NCBI GenBank assembly: GCA_002386465.1
Contig: DGIT01000124.1
Coordinates: forward strand, 40,631-84,200
Origin: Burkholderiales bacterium UBA4615
Lineage (GTDB): Bacteria > Pseudomonadota > Gammaproteobacteria > Burkholderiales > Burkholderiaceae_E
Direction: 5' to 3'
Length of the DNA: 43,570 nucleotides
This document shows positions 32,971-41,813 of this stretch, piece by piece. The notes beneath the pieces are model-generated. The model did not search any database. It was not told where the DNA came from and worked only from the letters and a program-made list of their open reading frames with translations. A program made the position numbers and the translations under genes. Numbering within the stretch: the stretch's first letter is position 1; every line of letters begins with the position of its first letter.

Positions 32971-33951
32971 GTGGCCCAACCAACCCTTACGCGGCGACGC
33001 TTGCTATTGCAAGGCCTCGCAACCGGCCTGCTACTGATCGCGAAACCCAGCCTGTCTGCTGGTTTGGGCTTGCGAACCTGGCAAAGCGTCGACCTGGATT
33101 GGTTCGACTCCAGCCGAGCCCGCCAGGTTCCTGTGAGGCTGTACCTGCCGATGGACTCCGCCGCTCGCAAGATGCCTCTGGTGATCTTCTCTCACGGCAT
33201 GGGAGGCTCTCGCGCCGGTTACCGCTATCTTGGCCAGCATTGGGCCTCGAACGGTTTTGCAACCTTGCATGTGCAGCACATCGGCAGCGATCGATCATTG
33301 TGGTCTGATGGCAGTCCACTGGCCGTTGTGAACCGGCTGCGCCGCGCTGCCCAGGAAGACGAAGCTGTCTCTCGTGTGCTCGACCTTCGCTTCGCCTTGG
33401 ACAGTCTGCTTGGCCATGTGCTGGGCGACGTCATCGATTCCGAGCAAATTGCGATCGCAGGCCATTCCTACGGTGCCAACACCGCATTACTGGCCGTTGG
33501 CGCGCGAGTCGATCGCGATGGGCGAAGCCTTCAGTTTCAGGACTCACGCATTAAGGCCGCCATCATGATCTCCGCACCGCCGTTCTATGGCGAACGATCA
33601 GCCCAACAAATCCTCGCTTCTGTGCACGTACCGACTCTTCACATCACCTCCACAGGTGACGTCATCCGGATTCCAGGTTATTTCAGCGCGGCCGAAGACA
33701 GAATCGGAGTCTTTGAAGCAGTACGAAGCAGCCGCAAATGGCTGGCAGTGTTCAAAGGCGGAACACACAGCATGTTCACTGACCGAAGCGGGACAGGCGG
33801 GCCCCTTCTCAATACTCAGGTCAAAGAGGCGACAAGAGAACTCACAACCGCCTTCCTGCAAAGCGTCTACCGTGGCGAAGTCCTTCAACTCGGCGATTGG
33901 TCAGAGCGACATGCAGGCATTCTGGATCGCCTGACTGAAAGCCGCCTGTAG
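32971..33951 (+). CDS. Tat-exported alpha/beta hydrolase (dienelactone hydrolase/PAF-acetylhydrolase-like)
   Basis: A 326-residue secreted hydrolase. The N-terminus LTRRRLLLQGLATGLLLIA is a twin-arginine signal with cleavage near SLSAGLG, so the protein should fold in the cytoplasm and be exported. The oxyanion region VIFSHGMGGSRAGYRYLG, nucleophile elbow IAGHSYGANTALL (Ser near residue 167) and a late FKGGTHSMF with the catalytic histidine mark the fold. The start is GTG 32971, 31 bp after the efflux gene. It may be the last gene of that operon; the substrate is unknown. Confidence 0.83.
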   Translation: MAQPTLTRRRLLLQGLATGLLLIAKPSLSAGLGLRTWQSVDLDWFDSSRARQVPVRLYLPMDSAARKMPLVIFSHGMGGSRAGYRYLGQHWASNGFATLHVQHIGSDRSLWSDGSPLAVVNRLRRAAQEDEAVSRVLDLRFALDSLLGHVLGDVIDSEQIAIAGHSYGANTALLAVGARVDRDGRSLQFQDSRIKAAIMISAPPFYGERSAQQILASVHVPTLHITSTGDVIRIPGYFSAAEDRIGVFEAVRSSRKWLAVFKGGTHSMFTDRSGTGGPLLNTQVKEATRELTTAFLQSVYRGEVLQLGDWSERHAGILDRLTESRL

Positions 33952-34041
33952 CCAAAATACGATTCGAGGGCGCCTGCGGCCATCGGGTTGCAATTCATCC
34001 AGCTTGTCGACAACAACACACGCCACGCGGCTTCACGCGCA

Positions 34042-35214
34042 TCAGGTTCGGACAAAAGCTGCCAGTGGTCGTCGGGGTGTGGCGGGTACTGCTTGACCGG
34101 TGTAGCCGAGTCTGCAAAACATCTGCAATGTCTCATCGTCTGGCGTCATCGGCACCGGCCTTTTCAGCGTCAGCTGATGGGCTTGCGCATAGTGAGGGGC
34201 CATTTCAGGAAACTCCTGCAAAGCCTGACTCATCGGATGTACGCCCACACCTAGTTCGGTTGCCTTGAGTTGGAGTCGCACGTAGGCGCGCCCTGCGTTG
34301 ATCTGATCTGCGCGCCGATTTTTGCCGCTCAGCCAGACAAATCCCATCGATGTGTTGCTGTGACCTTCAAAGCGTCCCATCATCGCCTTGTATGCCTGGC
34401 TACCCTGCGTCGGCGGCGCATTCCGGTCGAACTGTCCGAGCGCGTCGAGCGCCCGAACCATCAAGCCGTTGAGGCTGATGCCATCTCGGTGCTTGAGAAT
34501 TTCCGCAGGCCCCACGCGCGTAAGGTGGATGCTTTCCATGATGGTGCGCGGGGTCAGGACTTCGACCTGCGCTGACTTCCAACACAGCTCTCGCAGAGGG
34601 GGTAAATCCGGCGCGCTGACCGTACCCCCAACCCGCAGCGTCTTATCGTTCACGCTGGCCATCAGCGCACTTAATGTGTCTGCTGAAACTGTCCGACTTG
34701 GGTCGTAATCGGATTTCGGCGTGTGCCGATTGAACACTTGTGCAAACAACGGATCCTTCAGCCCCCCAGGCTTAAGGGTCAGTCGTGCCACCGGGCGGCG
34801 ATCCCATCCTTTGAGGTCAGCGCCAAGCTCACCCTGCGGCCACAGGGCCACCTCTGCTGCAGTACCTTGCGCCGCCAGTGCCATCACCAGCAGTTCCAGG
34901 AACGCGCCATGCCCGATCAGGATCTGCCGTCCAAACGGATCCGTCTGCGGTAATACACGCTGAGGATCAGTCAGCACCGTTATCACACCGCTTTCCCGCA
35001 GATCGACCAACCAGGGCTGAAGGTTATGAGGATTAGGCGCGGTAATCGCGTAAGCGAGTGCGCGTCTGCGCAGGTCGGACTCATCTTGAGGCCCCTTCCA
35101 GGCTTCTACTGCCTGAGCCGGGAAGGCGCTGCTCAACGAGCACGCGGTCATCGGCAGTGTGGCGGCCACGACGACTCCACCACCCACGAGTCGAATGAAG
35201 TTCCTTCGTTGCAT
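34042..35214 (-). CDS. Acg-family FMN-binding nitroreductase-like protein, Tat lipoprotein
   Basis: A 390-residue protein of the Acg / nitroreductase-like FMN family. The N-terminus MQRRNFIRLVGGGVVVAATL is a Tat signal that leads into a lipobox-like LPMTACS, so it is probably anchored on the outer face of the inner membrane. Family segments: ITAPNPHNLQPWLVDLRE, DPFGRQILIGHGAFLELLVM, FNRHTPKSDY and a C-terminal GVGVHPMSQALQEFPEM. ATG 35214 has GGAGAGA 5 bases upstream. It is divergent from a LysR gene, its likely regulator. Acg proteins may sequester flavin or reduce nitro compounds; which applies here is unknown. Confidence 0.87.
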   Translation of the reverse strand: MQRRNFIRLVGGGVVVAATLPMTACSLSSAFPAQAVEAWKGPQDESDLRRRALAYAITAPNPHNLQPWLVDLRESGVITVLTDPQRVLPQTDPFGRQILIGHGAFLELLVMALAAQGTAAEVALWPQGELGADLKGWDRRPVARLTLKPGGLKDPLFAQVFNRHTPKSDYDPSRTVSADTLSALMASVNDKTLRVGGTVSAPDLPPLRELCWKSAQVEVLTPRTIMESIHLTRVGPAEILKHRDGISLNGLMVRALDALGQFDRNAPPTQGSQAYKAMMGRFEGHSNTSMGFVWLSGKNRRADQINAGRAYVRLQLKATELGVGVHPMSQALQEFPEMAPHYAQAHQLTLKRPVPMTPDDETLQMFCRLGYTGQAVPATPRRPLAAFVRT

Positions 35215-35334
35215 CGTTCTCTCCACGTTGGATGATCTTTACGAGAAACCGGTGAGCAGTCAGGCTATTCAGGTATTGTGAGAAGGCGTTGATATGAACG
35301 CAATTGGCTATATCTGTATCTCTAAGTTTCATAT

Positions 35335-36219
35335 ATGAATAGCTCATTTGACTGGTCTCTCGTACCCTCTTTTCTTGCAGTGCTTGAACGAGGCAGCCTC
35401 CTAGCAGCTGCGCGCCAGTTGCAATCAAGCCAGCCCACCATCGGCCGACATGTGGCGGAGCTTGAAGCTCAACTTGGCCTGGTTCTGTTCGATCGCACCG
35501 GACGAGGCATGACTCCCACCGAGGCTGCGCTTCGTCTAGCCGACTCGGCGCGCGCGATGCAAAGCAGTGCCGATCAGCTTGCCCGCAGTGTCGCAGGCTC
35601 TGATCGCTCTGCATCTGGGACCGTACGCATTACAGCCAGCCAGCCTATAGCGTGCTTCGTCCTACCCCCCTTACTGGCGCAGATGCGCGTATCCCTGCCA
35701 GAGGTTCAGGTTGAGCTGGTGGCGAGCAATGCCGTGAGCAACCTTTTGCGTAGAGAGGCCGACATCGCAGTGCGTATGGTCCCTCCCGATCAAGCCAACG
35801 TGATTGCACGACGGGTTGGAAACGTGGCGCTTAAAGCCTGTGCTCACCAGGAATACTTGCGTCGGCGTGGCGTGCCACGCCATCTGCCCGACCTCCTTGT
35901 GCATGAACTCATTGGTGGTGACCGCAACGACGAGATCCTCAAAGGCTTTGCCTCTCTCGGCTATTCGGTTGAAAGGGAGCAGTTCGCATTTCGGACCGAC
36001 GACTTGATCGCCATATGGCAGGCAGTGCGCGCCGGGTTAGGAATCGGCTTTGTCAGCGAGCATCTAATCCGGACTGATCCCGCGGTGATCCCGCTACTGC
36101 CGAAACTGAAAATCGAGCCCCTGCCAGTCTGGCTGGCTGTTCACAAGCAGATCCGCACCAGCAAGCGGATCCGTGCGGTCTATGACTTCTTGGCCGATGC
36201 ACTACCCAGTGCGATCTGA
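35335..36219 (+). CDS. LysR-family transcriptional regulator
   Basis: A 294-residue LysR regulator. The winged helix-turn-helix is FLAVLERGSLLAAARQLQSS and QPTIGRHVAELEAQLGLVLF, followed by RTGRGMTPTEAA. The effector domain contains GTVRITASQPIACFVLPPLL. It is divergent from the Acg-like gene with a 120-bp AT-rich spacer where LysR sites are expected; I could not point to a single clear T-N11-A site. It probably controls its own gene and the Tat flavoprotein gene. Confidence 0.9.
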   Translation: MNSSFDWSLVPSFLAVLERGSLLAAARQLQSSQPTIGRHVAELEAQLGLVLFDRTGRGMTPTEAALRLADSARAMQSSADQLARSVAGSDRSASGTVRITASQPIACFVLPPLLAQMRVSLPEVQVELVASNAVSNLLRREADIAVRMVPPDQANVIARRVGNVALKACAHQEYLRRRGVPRHLPDLLVHELIGGDRNDEILKGFASLGYSVEREQFAFRTDDLIAIWQAVRAGLGIGFVSEHLIRTDPAVIPLLPKLKIEPLPVWLAVHKQIRTSKRIRAVYDFLADALPSAI

Positions 36220-36299
36220 GACACGAAGCCTCCTGAGTCATTGCAGCCTGCTTGTGCGCGGTTTGTTCAAGGGCGCATGCGATCTGATGAAGTCCATGC

Positions 36300-36701
36300 A
36301 TGTTCATTTCCAACTCCGTTTCCTTGCTTCTGCTCGGCCTCATGATGAGCACCGTCGGCGATGTCGTGGACTTCCGCACGCCGAGCCAGGTGCGTCAACT
36401 TGAACAGGGCCCGCAGTCTGACCGGAAAGCCACGTTGGCTGCCGAGGCAGCGCGCCTGCAGAAGGGCAACAATGCATGGGGTCGTGACCTGATGCTGTAG
36501 GGATTGCTCGGTGTAGCGGGCCTTGCCCTGCGGTTCGTGACGCAAAGGGACTTTGCGCAAGGCTTGGGCATCGCGCTGGTTCTCTTCAGTGGCGGGGACG
36601 CCTGCCGCAGGTTGGCCGACCGGCGCGCCCGCGACGATGTCAAGATCGTGAGAGTGCTCCTTCACGATCGGTCGAAAAGTGAACAGATCAGACAGGCGTG
36701 A
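36300..36701 (+). pseudogene. Small membrane protein gene with in-frame stop
   Basis: One frame reads a hydrophobic start (SVSLLLLGLMMSTVGDVVDF), a charged middle (SQVRQLEQGPQSDRKATLAA) and, after a TAG at 36498-36500, a second hydrophobic part (GLLGVAGLALRFVTQRDF and GLGIALVLFSGG). The two parts are in the same frame, 66 and 67 codons. Together they would make a two-helix membrane protein of about 133 residues. Either the gene is broken or two short peptides are made. The antisense 163-codon frame looks like a shadow. No known family recognised. Confidence 0.45.
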
Positions 36702-36749
36702 GCCTTTTGGAGCAATAGCCGCTCGTAGAGCGAGTCGAAGGACGATCCG

Positions 36750-37190
36750 ATGAATCAACCCGCGCTCATCTTCTGGTCCCGCCTGATCCAGGCAGCCGCG
36801 GGGGTGGTGTTGGCCTTGAGTGCAGTGCTGCTATTCGCGCCGTCGCTGGGCGAAACCTTCTTCAACCTCGTGTACTTCCATCAGCCCGCTAGTCCGGTGC
36901 CGGTTCCGATCGAAGCAAAGGGCTACATACGGTTTGCCAATGGCATCATCGGAGCTGTCATGGCCGGTTGGATGATGGCCATCATCGTGCTGGCCCGCCG
37001 GCCCTTCCAGGCAGGCGAGCGCTATGCGTGGAATGCCATCGCCTGGCCGCTGCTCGCGTGGTACCTGGTCGACACGGCCTTCTCCCTGGCGCACGGCGTC
37101 TGGGGTAATGTGCTCCTGAACACAGCCACTGCACTGATGTTCTGCTTGCCGCTCGTGGCCGCTCGGCGCCACTTTGCGCCCGACGCTTGA
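36750..37190 (+). CDS. Small integral membrane protein, four helices
   Basis: A 146-residue protein with about four hydrophobic helices: LIQAAAGVVLALSAVLLFAP, FANGIIGAVMAGWMMAIIVL, AWPLLAWYLVDTAFSLAHGV and LNTATALMFCLPLVAARR. A conserved-looking periplasmic FNLVYFHQPASPVP lies after helix 1. AAGGA lies about 7 bases before the ATG. It resembles DUF4345-like or other uncharacterised small membrane proteins, but I do not recognise it firmly. Its neighbours upstream and downstream are also small membrane proteins. Confidence 0.72.
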   Translation: MNQPALIFWSRLIQAAAGVVLALSAVLLFAPSLGETFFNLVYFHQPASPVPVPIEAKGYIRFANGIIGAVMAGWMMAIIVLARRPFQAGERYAWNAIAWPLLAWYLVDTAFSLAHGVWGNVLLNTATALMFCLPLVAARRHFAPDA

Positions 37191-37279
37191 GGCCCTGCTG
37201 CTCGAGCAGGCGCCGGTGCCGTTTCGGTCGTCGGGCAAGCGCTCGCCAGGCCTCGCTCCTGTAACGGCGCGCAGTCGGC

Positions 37280-37492
37280 TCAACGTGGTGTGTGTTGTGT
37301 TACGTCACGCCGTGCCAGTCGTGGGCGTAGCCACAGCGCAAGGCCGGCAGCGGCCACCAGCGGGAATACGCCCCACTGGATGAGCCCCAGAAAGGTCTCG
37401 TTCGAGCGCAGTGCGCCCGAATAGACGAATGCGCCGATGAACGGCGATGTCGCCAGGTGCAGGTTGCGGATGAACTTGAACGGCAGCTGCAT
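37280..37492 (-). CDS. Small membrane protein (70 residues)
   Basis: A 70-residue protein with two hydrophobic segments, LATSPFIGAFVYSGAL and LIQWGVFPLVAAAGLALWLR, separated by a short polar loop (RSNETFLG), and an Arg/Lys-rich C-terminus. The ATG at 37492 is preceded by GGAGA; the frame continues 30 codons upstream but without membrane character. Function unknown; no family recognised. Confidence 0.6.
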   Translation of the reverse strand: MQLPFKFIRNLHLATSPFIGAFVYSGALRSNETFLGLIQWGVFPLVAAAGLALWLRPRLARRDVTQHTPR

Positions 37493-37635
37493 GTTGGGTC
37501 TCCGGGACGCAATGAACCAGGGGATCGGCGTTTGAGAGGGCGAATGAGCCGGATTCAGCAAGGGGCGGTGGCGGCATCGCATCTGCGCTGACGATAGGTA
37601 TCAGTCGGCGCTCAGCAATCAATCCCTTCGTCGAG

Positions 37636-38757
37636 TCATGAGTCCTTATTTCGAGGGTTCGACTCATCGCGAACGTCGCAGCTGGAGCCGCCGCCCGTCG
37701 GCAACATCAGATCGAGCACGAGTCGGCCCTCGACCTGTCCTGATTCGATCAGGCGATGCGCCTCCACGGCATCCGTCAGCCCGAAGGCACGTTGAACGCG
37801 TGGCGTGATCCGCTCGCCCTCCAGCAGGGTGAACAGCGTGACGAGATCATCAGCGAATTCCTTTGGATGCCGTTGCCGGCGACCCGAGATGTCGTAGAAG
37901 ACAACCCGCCTGGATGAACCCGGCCGCGACGAGAGCCACTTGATACGCAGAAAGTCGAGGGCGAACCGAAGCCGCGCGAACACACCCGGGCTGTCGTCGC
38001 CCGCTTTGTAGGCGTTGCGGAATGCGGCGCTGAATCCCAGGGCAACCAGCCGCCCCTGCGGTGCGAGGCGAGCCATGGCTGCCGCAAGCGACTCGGCCCT
38101 GGCAGCATCGACGATCACCTTGAAGCCGCCGACCTCTTGCGACAGGCGATCCAGCTTCCCGGCTGCATCGGGGCCGTCATATGCGACGAAAGCCGCGCCG
38201 AGACTGGTCACAACCGGCTCCCGCCGTGCCGAGGCCACACCGACCACTCGCAACCCGAAGGCTCGGCACAGGTCGAGCGCGGCCATGCCCACTGCGCCAC
38301 TGGCGCCGCAGATCAGGACGGAATCGCCCGGCTTCGCGTCCGCTTCACGGAACAGCGCCTGATAGGCGGTCATGTAGCTCAGGATCAGAGGCTCCGCCCG
38401 GGTCGCATCGAGCCCTTGTGGTACTGCGACAAGCCTGTCGGCTGGGCGCACGAGGTGGGTCGCATTGCCGCCAAGCTGGATGAGGTCTGCGACACGATCG
38501 CCGATGTGCCAATGCGTGACGCCCGCGCCAAGTGCATCGATACGGCCCACGAAGTCGTAGCCCAGCGTCAGCGGCAGGCTCAGCTTCAGGACGGGATACA
38601 AGTTTCGCCGGATCAGCATGTCGGTGAAGACCAGGCTCGATGCCTCGACCTGGATACGGACCTCGCCCGGGCCTGGCTGCGGCAGCGCCGCATCCTCGAC
38701 CAGCCGGATCATCTCGGGGCCACCGAACTGTGAGATCTCGAGTCGTCTGAGAGGCAT
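37636..38757 (-). CDS. Quinone-oxidoreductase-like MDR (zinc-independent alcohol dehydrogenase family) enzyme
   Basis: A 373-residue medium-chain dehydrogenase/reductase. The N-terminal GroES-like domain shows GPGEVRIQVEASSLVFTDML and GYDFVGRIDALGAGV. The cofactor domain has VLICGASGAVGMAALDLCR (AxxGxVG-type motif) and RLVALGFSAAFRNAY. The C-terminus has FGLTDAVEAHRLIESGQVEG. Zinc-ligand cysteines are not seen, as in quinone oxidoreductases. It reduces quinones or enones with NADPH in known relatives. ATG 38757 is 10 bp after the stop of the small gene at 38768-38944, so it belongs to the same unit. Confidence 0.87.
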   Translation of the reverse strand: MPLRRLEISQFGGPEMIRLVEDAALPQPGPGEVRIQVEASSLVFTDMLIRRNLYPVLKLSLPLTLGYDFVGRIDALGAGVTHWHIGDRVADLIQLGGNATHLVRPADRLVAVPQGLDATRAEPLILSYMTAYQALFREADAKPGDSVLICGASGAVGMAALDLCRAFGLRVVGVASARREPVVTSLGAAFVAYDGPDAAGKLDRLSQEVGGFKVIVDAARAESLAAAMARLAPQGRLVALGFSAAFRNAYKAGDDSPGVFARLRFALDFLRIKWLSSRPGSSRRVVFYDISGRRQRHPKEFADDLVTLFTLLEGERITPRVQRAFGLTDAVEAHRLIESGQVEGRLVLDLMLPTGGGSSCDVRDESNPRNKDS

Positions 38758-38767
38758 GTCGGCGACC

Positions 38768-38944
38768 TCAGGCTTGCCTGCGCAGGACACGCCAGAGGAA
38801 CAACGCGGCGAGCGCGAGGAACCAAGGCTGGATGCCCGCCGTGGACAACGCGATCGACACAGGTGGCTCGATGCCGAAGAGTTCGAGCGCAGGCAGGGCG
38901 CCAAGGGCGACGCGGCTGTCTTGATCTGAGGCGGATAGCAACAC
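38768..38944 (-). CDS. Candidate small membrane protein (58 residues)
   Basis: A 58-codon frame from GTG 38944 to TGA 38768. The text PALELFGIEPPVSIALSTAG and then IQPWFLALAALFLWRVLRRQ shows one C-terminal membrane helix followed by a basic tail, a plausible tail-anchored or small bitopic protein. The GTG overlaps the stop of the upstream lipoprotein gene (TAGTG), and the MDR gene starts 10 bp downstream, so the three are stacked as one operon. It is small and has no recognised family, so it could be a non-coding gap. Confidence 0.5.
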   Translation of the reverse strand: MLLSASDQDSRVALGALPALELFGIEPPVSIALSTAGIQPWFLALAALFLWRVLRRQA

Positions 38945-40200
38945 TACGGACCACTCCGCTGAAAGGCCACGTCGGTGCGGTCTCGGCCGTCAATCCCGTT
39001 CAGGAATTCGCCAATGCGGCGCTCCAGGTCCGGGTAGTGCGGGTTGAACGTCGCACGGGCGCCCGCTTCACCGGCAGGAGGCGACTGCCCGCCGACGCCA
39101 TACCAGACGTACCCGGCCTGCCTGCAGGACTCGACCTCATCTTCTCTGCGCAATGGCGGTCTGCCGCAGTTCCGGTAGCTACCCGAGAGACCATAGTGGG
39201 CATTGTGCGGCGAGATGTGCAACGCAAGGTGGGAGAGTCCCACCACGCGCATCGTGGTATCGGCAGCAGGAAGCCATACCTCACGATCACCAGACATTGC
39301 CCTGGGCTGGCGGGAAAAGTAGTTGACGACCCTGCTTCGTGGATGCCCGGCGTTCGCATCGAAAAATCGTCGGTTCGCGGCGACATCGATCACTTCGTCA
39401 TCTTCGCTTTGCACGAAGAACCACGGCGTTCCGAATGTCCCGTTGCTCCTCATGCGTGCGTCCATCAGGCTGATCACGGCCATCGTCGAGGCAATGCCCC
39501 GTGTGGGCAATGCGCCATACCGTGCGAAATCATCGCGCCCGCCCAAGTCAAGCCATGGGCGAATGGTGGCCACCCATCTTGCTTGACGCGCAAGGGTGTT
39601 CGAGCGCAATCGATAGGCCGGCGACACGCCGATGACCGCATCGACGTGGCCTGGCGATTCGGCTGCGACAGTGAGTGCAAGGGCTGCCCCGAGGGAGAAG
39701 CCAGCGAGCACGACGAAGTCACTTTCGCGTCGGGCCTGCACGACCGCCGCTTGAACATGAGCCAACCAGTCCTTGTGATCGACGACGAGCAGGTCCGCAG
39801 GACGTGTCCCATGTCCGGGCAGCAGCAGCACACGAGCCTCGAAGCACTGCTTCGACAGCGACTGCGCAAGATCGCGCATGGCGAATGCGGTGTCAGACAA
39901 CCCATGGATAAGGACCGCTATGCCTCGGGGCGATTCGGCGCGACAAGCAGTGTCCGGCCTGATCCGCAGGGGTGCGACCACGCTAAGCTCCGCATCGGCC
40001 TTTGACCCATTGAAGGGCACCCGGTGAACACGCAATTCCTGGGTGATGTCCACCACATAGGTATCAAAGTCGGCGACAGGCGCCAGGGATGGCGCACTGC
40101 TCCATCCGCTACTCACCAGCTCAGGCGAGGGTTCATCCCTCCCGTTGGATGCGCAGCCGAACACAAACGCAGTCAGAGCGATCCCGGCGATCCTCGCCAT
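38944..40200 (-). CDS. Lipoprotein alpha/beta hydrolase
   Basis: A 418-residue hydrolase with a lipoprotein signal: MARIAGIALTAFVFGCASNG, lipobox ending in Cys16. The catalytic fold shows GIAVLIHGLSDTAFAMRDLA (oxyanion), LLLPGHGTRPADLL, a nucleophile elbow LAGFSLGAALAL and FFVQSEDDEVIDVAA with the acid residue; a late SHLALHISPHN may hold the histidine. The C-terminal third is a long extra segment. ATG 40200 is chosen because the lipoprotein signal begins there; a GTG 13 codons upstream gives no signal. It is divergent from marR, so it may be under MarR control. Likely anchored in the outer membrane. Confidence 0.82.
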   Translation of the reverse strand: MARIAGIALTAFVFGCASNGRDEPSPELVSSGWSSAPSLAPVADFDTYVVDITQELRVHRVPFNGSKADAELSVVAPLRIRPDTACRAESPRGIAVLIHGLSDTAFAMRDLAQSLSKQCFEARVLLLPGHGTRPADLLVVDHKDWLAHVQAAVVQARRESDFVVLAGFSLGAALALTVAAESPGHVDAVIGVSPAYRLRSNTLARQARWVATIRPWLDLGGRDDFARYGALPTRGIASTMAVISLMDARMRSNGTFGTPWFFVQSEDDEVIDVAANRRFFDANAGHPRSRVVNYFSRQPRAMSGDREVWLPAADTTMRVVGLSHLALHISPHNAHYGLSGSYRNCGRPPLRREDEVESCRQAGYVWYGVGGQSPPAGEAGARATFNPHYPDLERRIGEFLNGIDGRDRTDVAFQRSGP

Positions 40201-40355
40201 GAGGGAGCCTGCATGAGGTGGTGGATGCCGAGTCGACACGGATTGCGCACTGAATTCTTTAGAAGATCATCGTCTCGCAGATAAGCACCCCAGAGCAATC
40301 CTCAAGAATGCATACCTGCCATGCGTTATTCGTGTGATTCAGCAATGGCGTGCAT

Positions 40356-40374
40356 ATACAATTGCACATACAAT
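40356..40374. promoter_or_regulatory. Repeat pair in the marR promoter region
   Basis: ATACAAT occurs at 40356-40362 and 40368-40374, a 12-bp period, just before the marR ATG (40381) in a 180-bp divergent gap. TGCA-tatacaat-TGCA (40351-40366) is also a partial palindrome. This is the likely MarR operator and -10 area. Confidence 0.4.
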
Positions 40375-40380
40375 CGTCGT

Positions 40381-40836
40381 ATGGGAAAGCAGCGAATCGA
40401 CAATCCGAATCTGAGCGACTACTTCACGGGGTGCCTCTACTTCACGGCAGGTGCCTTGTTCCGTCGCATCGATCGTCAGGCCACCGAGGCATTTCGGGAC
40501 GTGGGGGTTTCGCAGAGTCACGCGTTCGTGCTCATGGCGCTGGCCGAGTCGCCTGGGCGGACTGCCAGCGGCTCGCAACTCGCCGAAGCAATGACACTCG
40601 ACCGGTCGACGGTGACGCGCTTGATCGAGCGGCTTGAGAAAGAACGTCTCGTCAGACGCACACGCGAAGGGCGCAACACCTGGCTCACCCTCGAACCCGC
40701 AGGGGTGAGGCTCATCCCCCGGATTCACGACGCATGGCACGAGCTCTATCGCCGCTACAGCGCCGAGTTCGGCGAATCCCGAGCCGAATCCGTCAACCGG
40801 GCGATCGCGAAGACCATCCATGGAGCAAGACGATGA
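40381..40836 (+). CDS. MarR-family transcriptional regulator
   Basis: A 151-residue winged-helix regulator. The DNA-binding part is TASGSQLAEAMTLDRSTVTR followed by LIERLEKERLVRRTREGRNT, the wing with its DxR-type motif. The start is taken at ATG 40381 because the family N-terminus LSDYFTGCLYFTAGALFRRI begins just after it; the frame is open 20 codons further upstream, over the operator-like repeats. It overlaps the aldo/keto reductase gene by 4 bp. A repressor of its own operon and perhaps of the divergent lipoprotein gene, released by a small phenolic or quinone ligand in typical family members. Confidence 0.88.
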   Translation: MGKQRIDNPNLSDYFTGCLYFTAGALFRRIDRQATEAFRDVGVSQSHAFVLMALAESPGRTASGSQLAEAMTLDRSTVTRLIERLEKERLVRRTREGRNTWLTLEPAGVRLIPRIHDAWHELYRRYSAEFGESRAESVNRAIAKTIHGARR

Positions 40837-41813
40837 TCAAGGGACGCACGCTGGGTAAAGGCGGTCCGCGCGTTGGCGCGCTCGGCTACGGAGCCATGGT
40901 GCTTGAGGGCTACTACGGCGCAAGCGACGACGACCAGGCCATCAAGACCATCCATCGCGCGCTGGAAACCGGCATGACGATGATCGACTCAGCCGATGCC
41001 TATGGGAATGGCCACAACGAAAGCCTGGTCGGTCGCGCGGTGCGCGGCAGACGTGACGCCTTCGTGGCCTCCAAGTTCGGTATCGTCCATGAGCATGATC
41101 AGACCGGTACCGAGCTCCCCACGGGATGGGGCTTCTCGCTCAAGATCAACGGACGTCCCAGCTACGCGAAAAGAGCGCTCGATGCCAGCCTGTCGCGTCT
41201 GGGTGTGGACGCGCTCGACCTGTGGTACCTACATTACCCCGACCCGGCGACGCCCATCGAGGAAACGGTCGCAGCGATGGCGACGGCCGTGCGCGCCGGC
41301 AAGGTCCGTCATCTCGGGCTGTCCAACGTGACCGCCGAGCAGGTACGCCGCGCCCATGCCGTTTATCCGATCGCCGCAGTGCAGTATGAATACTCACTCT
41401 GGCGACGGGAGGCAGAGACATCCTTGCTGCCGACCCTGCGCGAATTGGGCATTGCACTGGTGGCATGGTCCCCGCTGGGGGCCGGTTTTCTCACCGGCAC
41501 CGTTACAAGCCTCCAACCCACCGACTTTCGCCAGAACAATCCGCGCTTCGCTGGTCGGGGGCTGGCCACCAACACTGCCCGGTATGCGCCGATCATGCAG
41601 ATGGCCAGAGAGTTGTCGTTGACGCCGGCGCAGCTGGCACTGGCGTGGCTGCTGCATCAGGGCGAGGACATCATTCCGATTCCAGGAACTCGACAATTGG
41701 TGCGGATCGACGAAAACTCGCAAGCTGACGCGATCAGCCTGAACGCCGAGCAATTGCGTCGGATCGACACACTGGCTAGACCGGGCCTGGCCGAGGGCAG
41801 GCCCCTGGTCTGA
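40833..41813 (+). CDS. Aldo/keto reductase
   Basis: A 326-residue NADPH-dependent aldo/keto reductase (TIM barrel). The catalytic tetrad region is present: MIDSADAYGNGHNESLVG (Asp, Tyr), ASKFGI (Lys) and LWYLHYPDP (His). The cofactor-end motif is LHQGEDIIPIPGTRQLVRID. It resembles the YajO/Tas and pyridoxal-reductase-like AKR groups. ATG 40833 overlaps the marR stop (ATGA), so expression is coupled. It probably reduces reactive aldehydes or quinones; the substrate is unknown. Confidence 0.9.
   Translation: MIKGRTLGKGGPRVGALGYGAMVLEGYYGASDDDQAIKTIHRALETGMTMIDSADAYGNGHNESLVGRAVRGRRDAFVASKFGIVHEHDQTGTELPTGWGFSLKINGRPSYAKRALDASLSRLGVDALDLWYLHYPDPATPIEETVAAMATAVRAGKVRHLGLSNVTAEQVRRAHAVYPIAAVQYEYSLWRREAETSLLPTLRELGIALVAWSPLGAGFLTGTVTSLQPTDFRQNNPRFAGRGLATNTARYAPIMQMARELSLTPAQLALAWLLHQGEDIIPIPGTRQLVRIDENSQADAISLNAEQLRRIDTLARPGLAEGRPLV

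Noticed and set aside
36267..36758. Uninterrupted 163-codon minus-strand frame
   Set aside because: Composition is that of an antisense shadow; the plus strand carries the hydrophobic segments and a ribosome-binding-site-equipped next gene.
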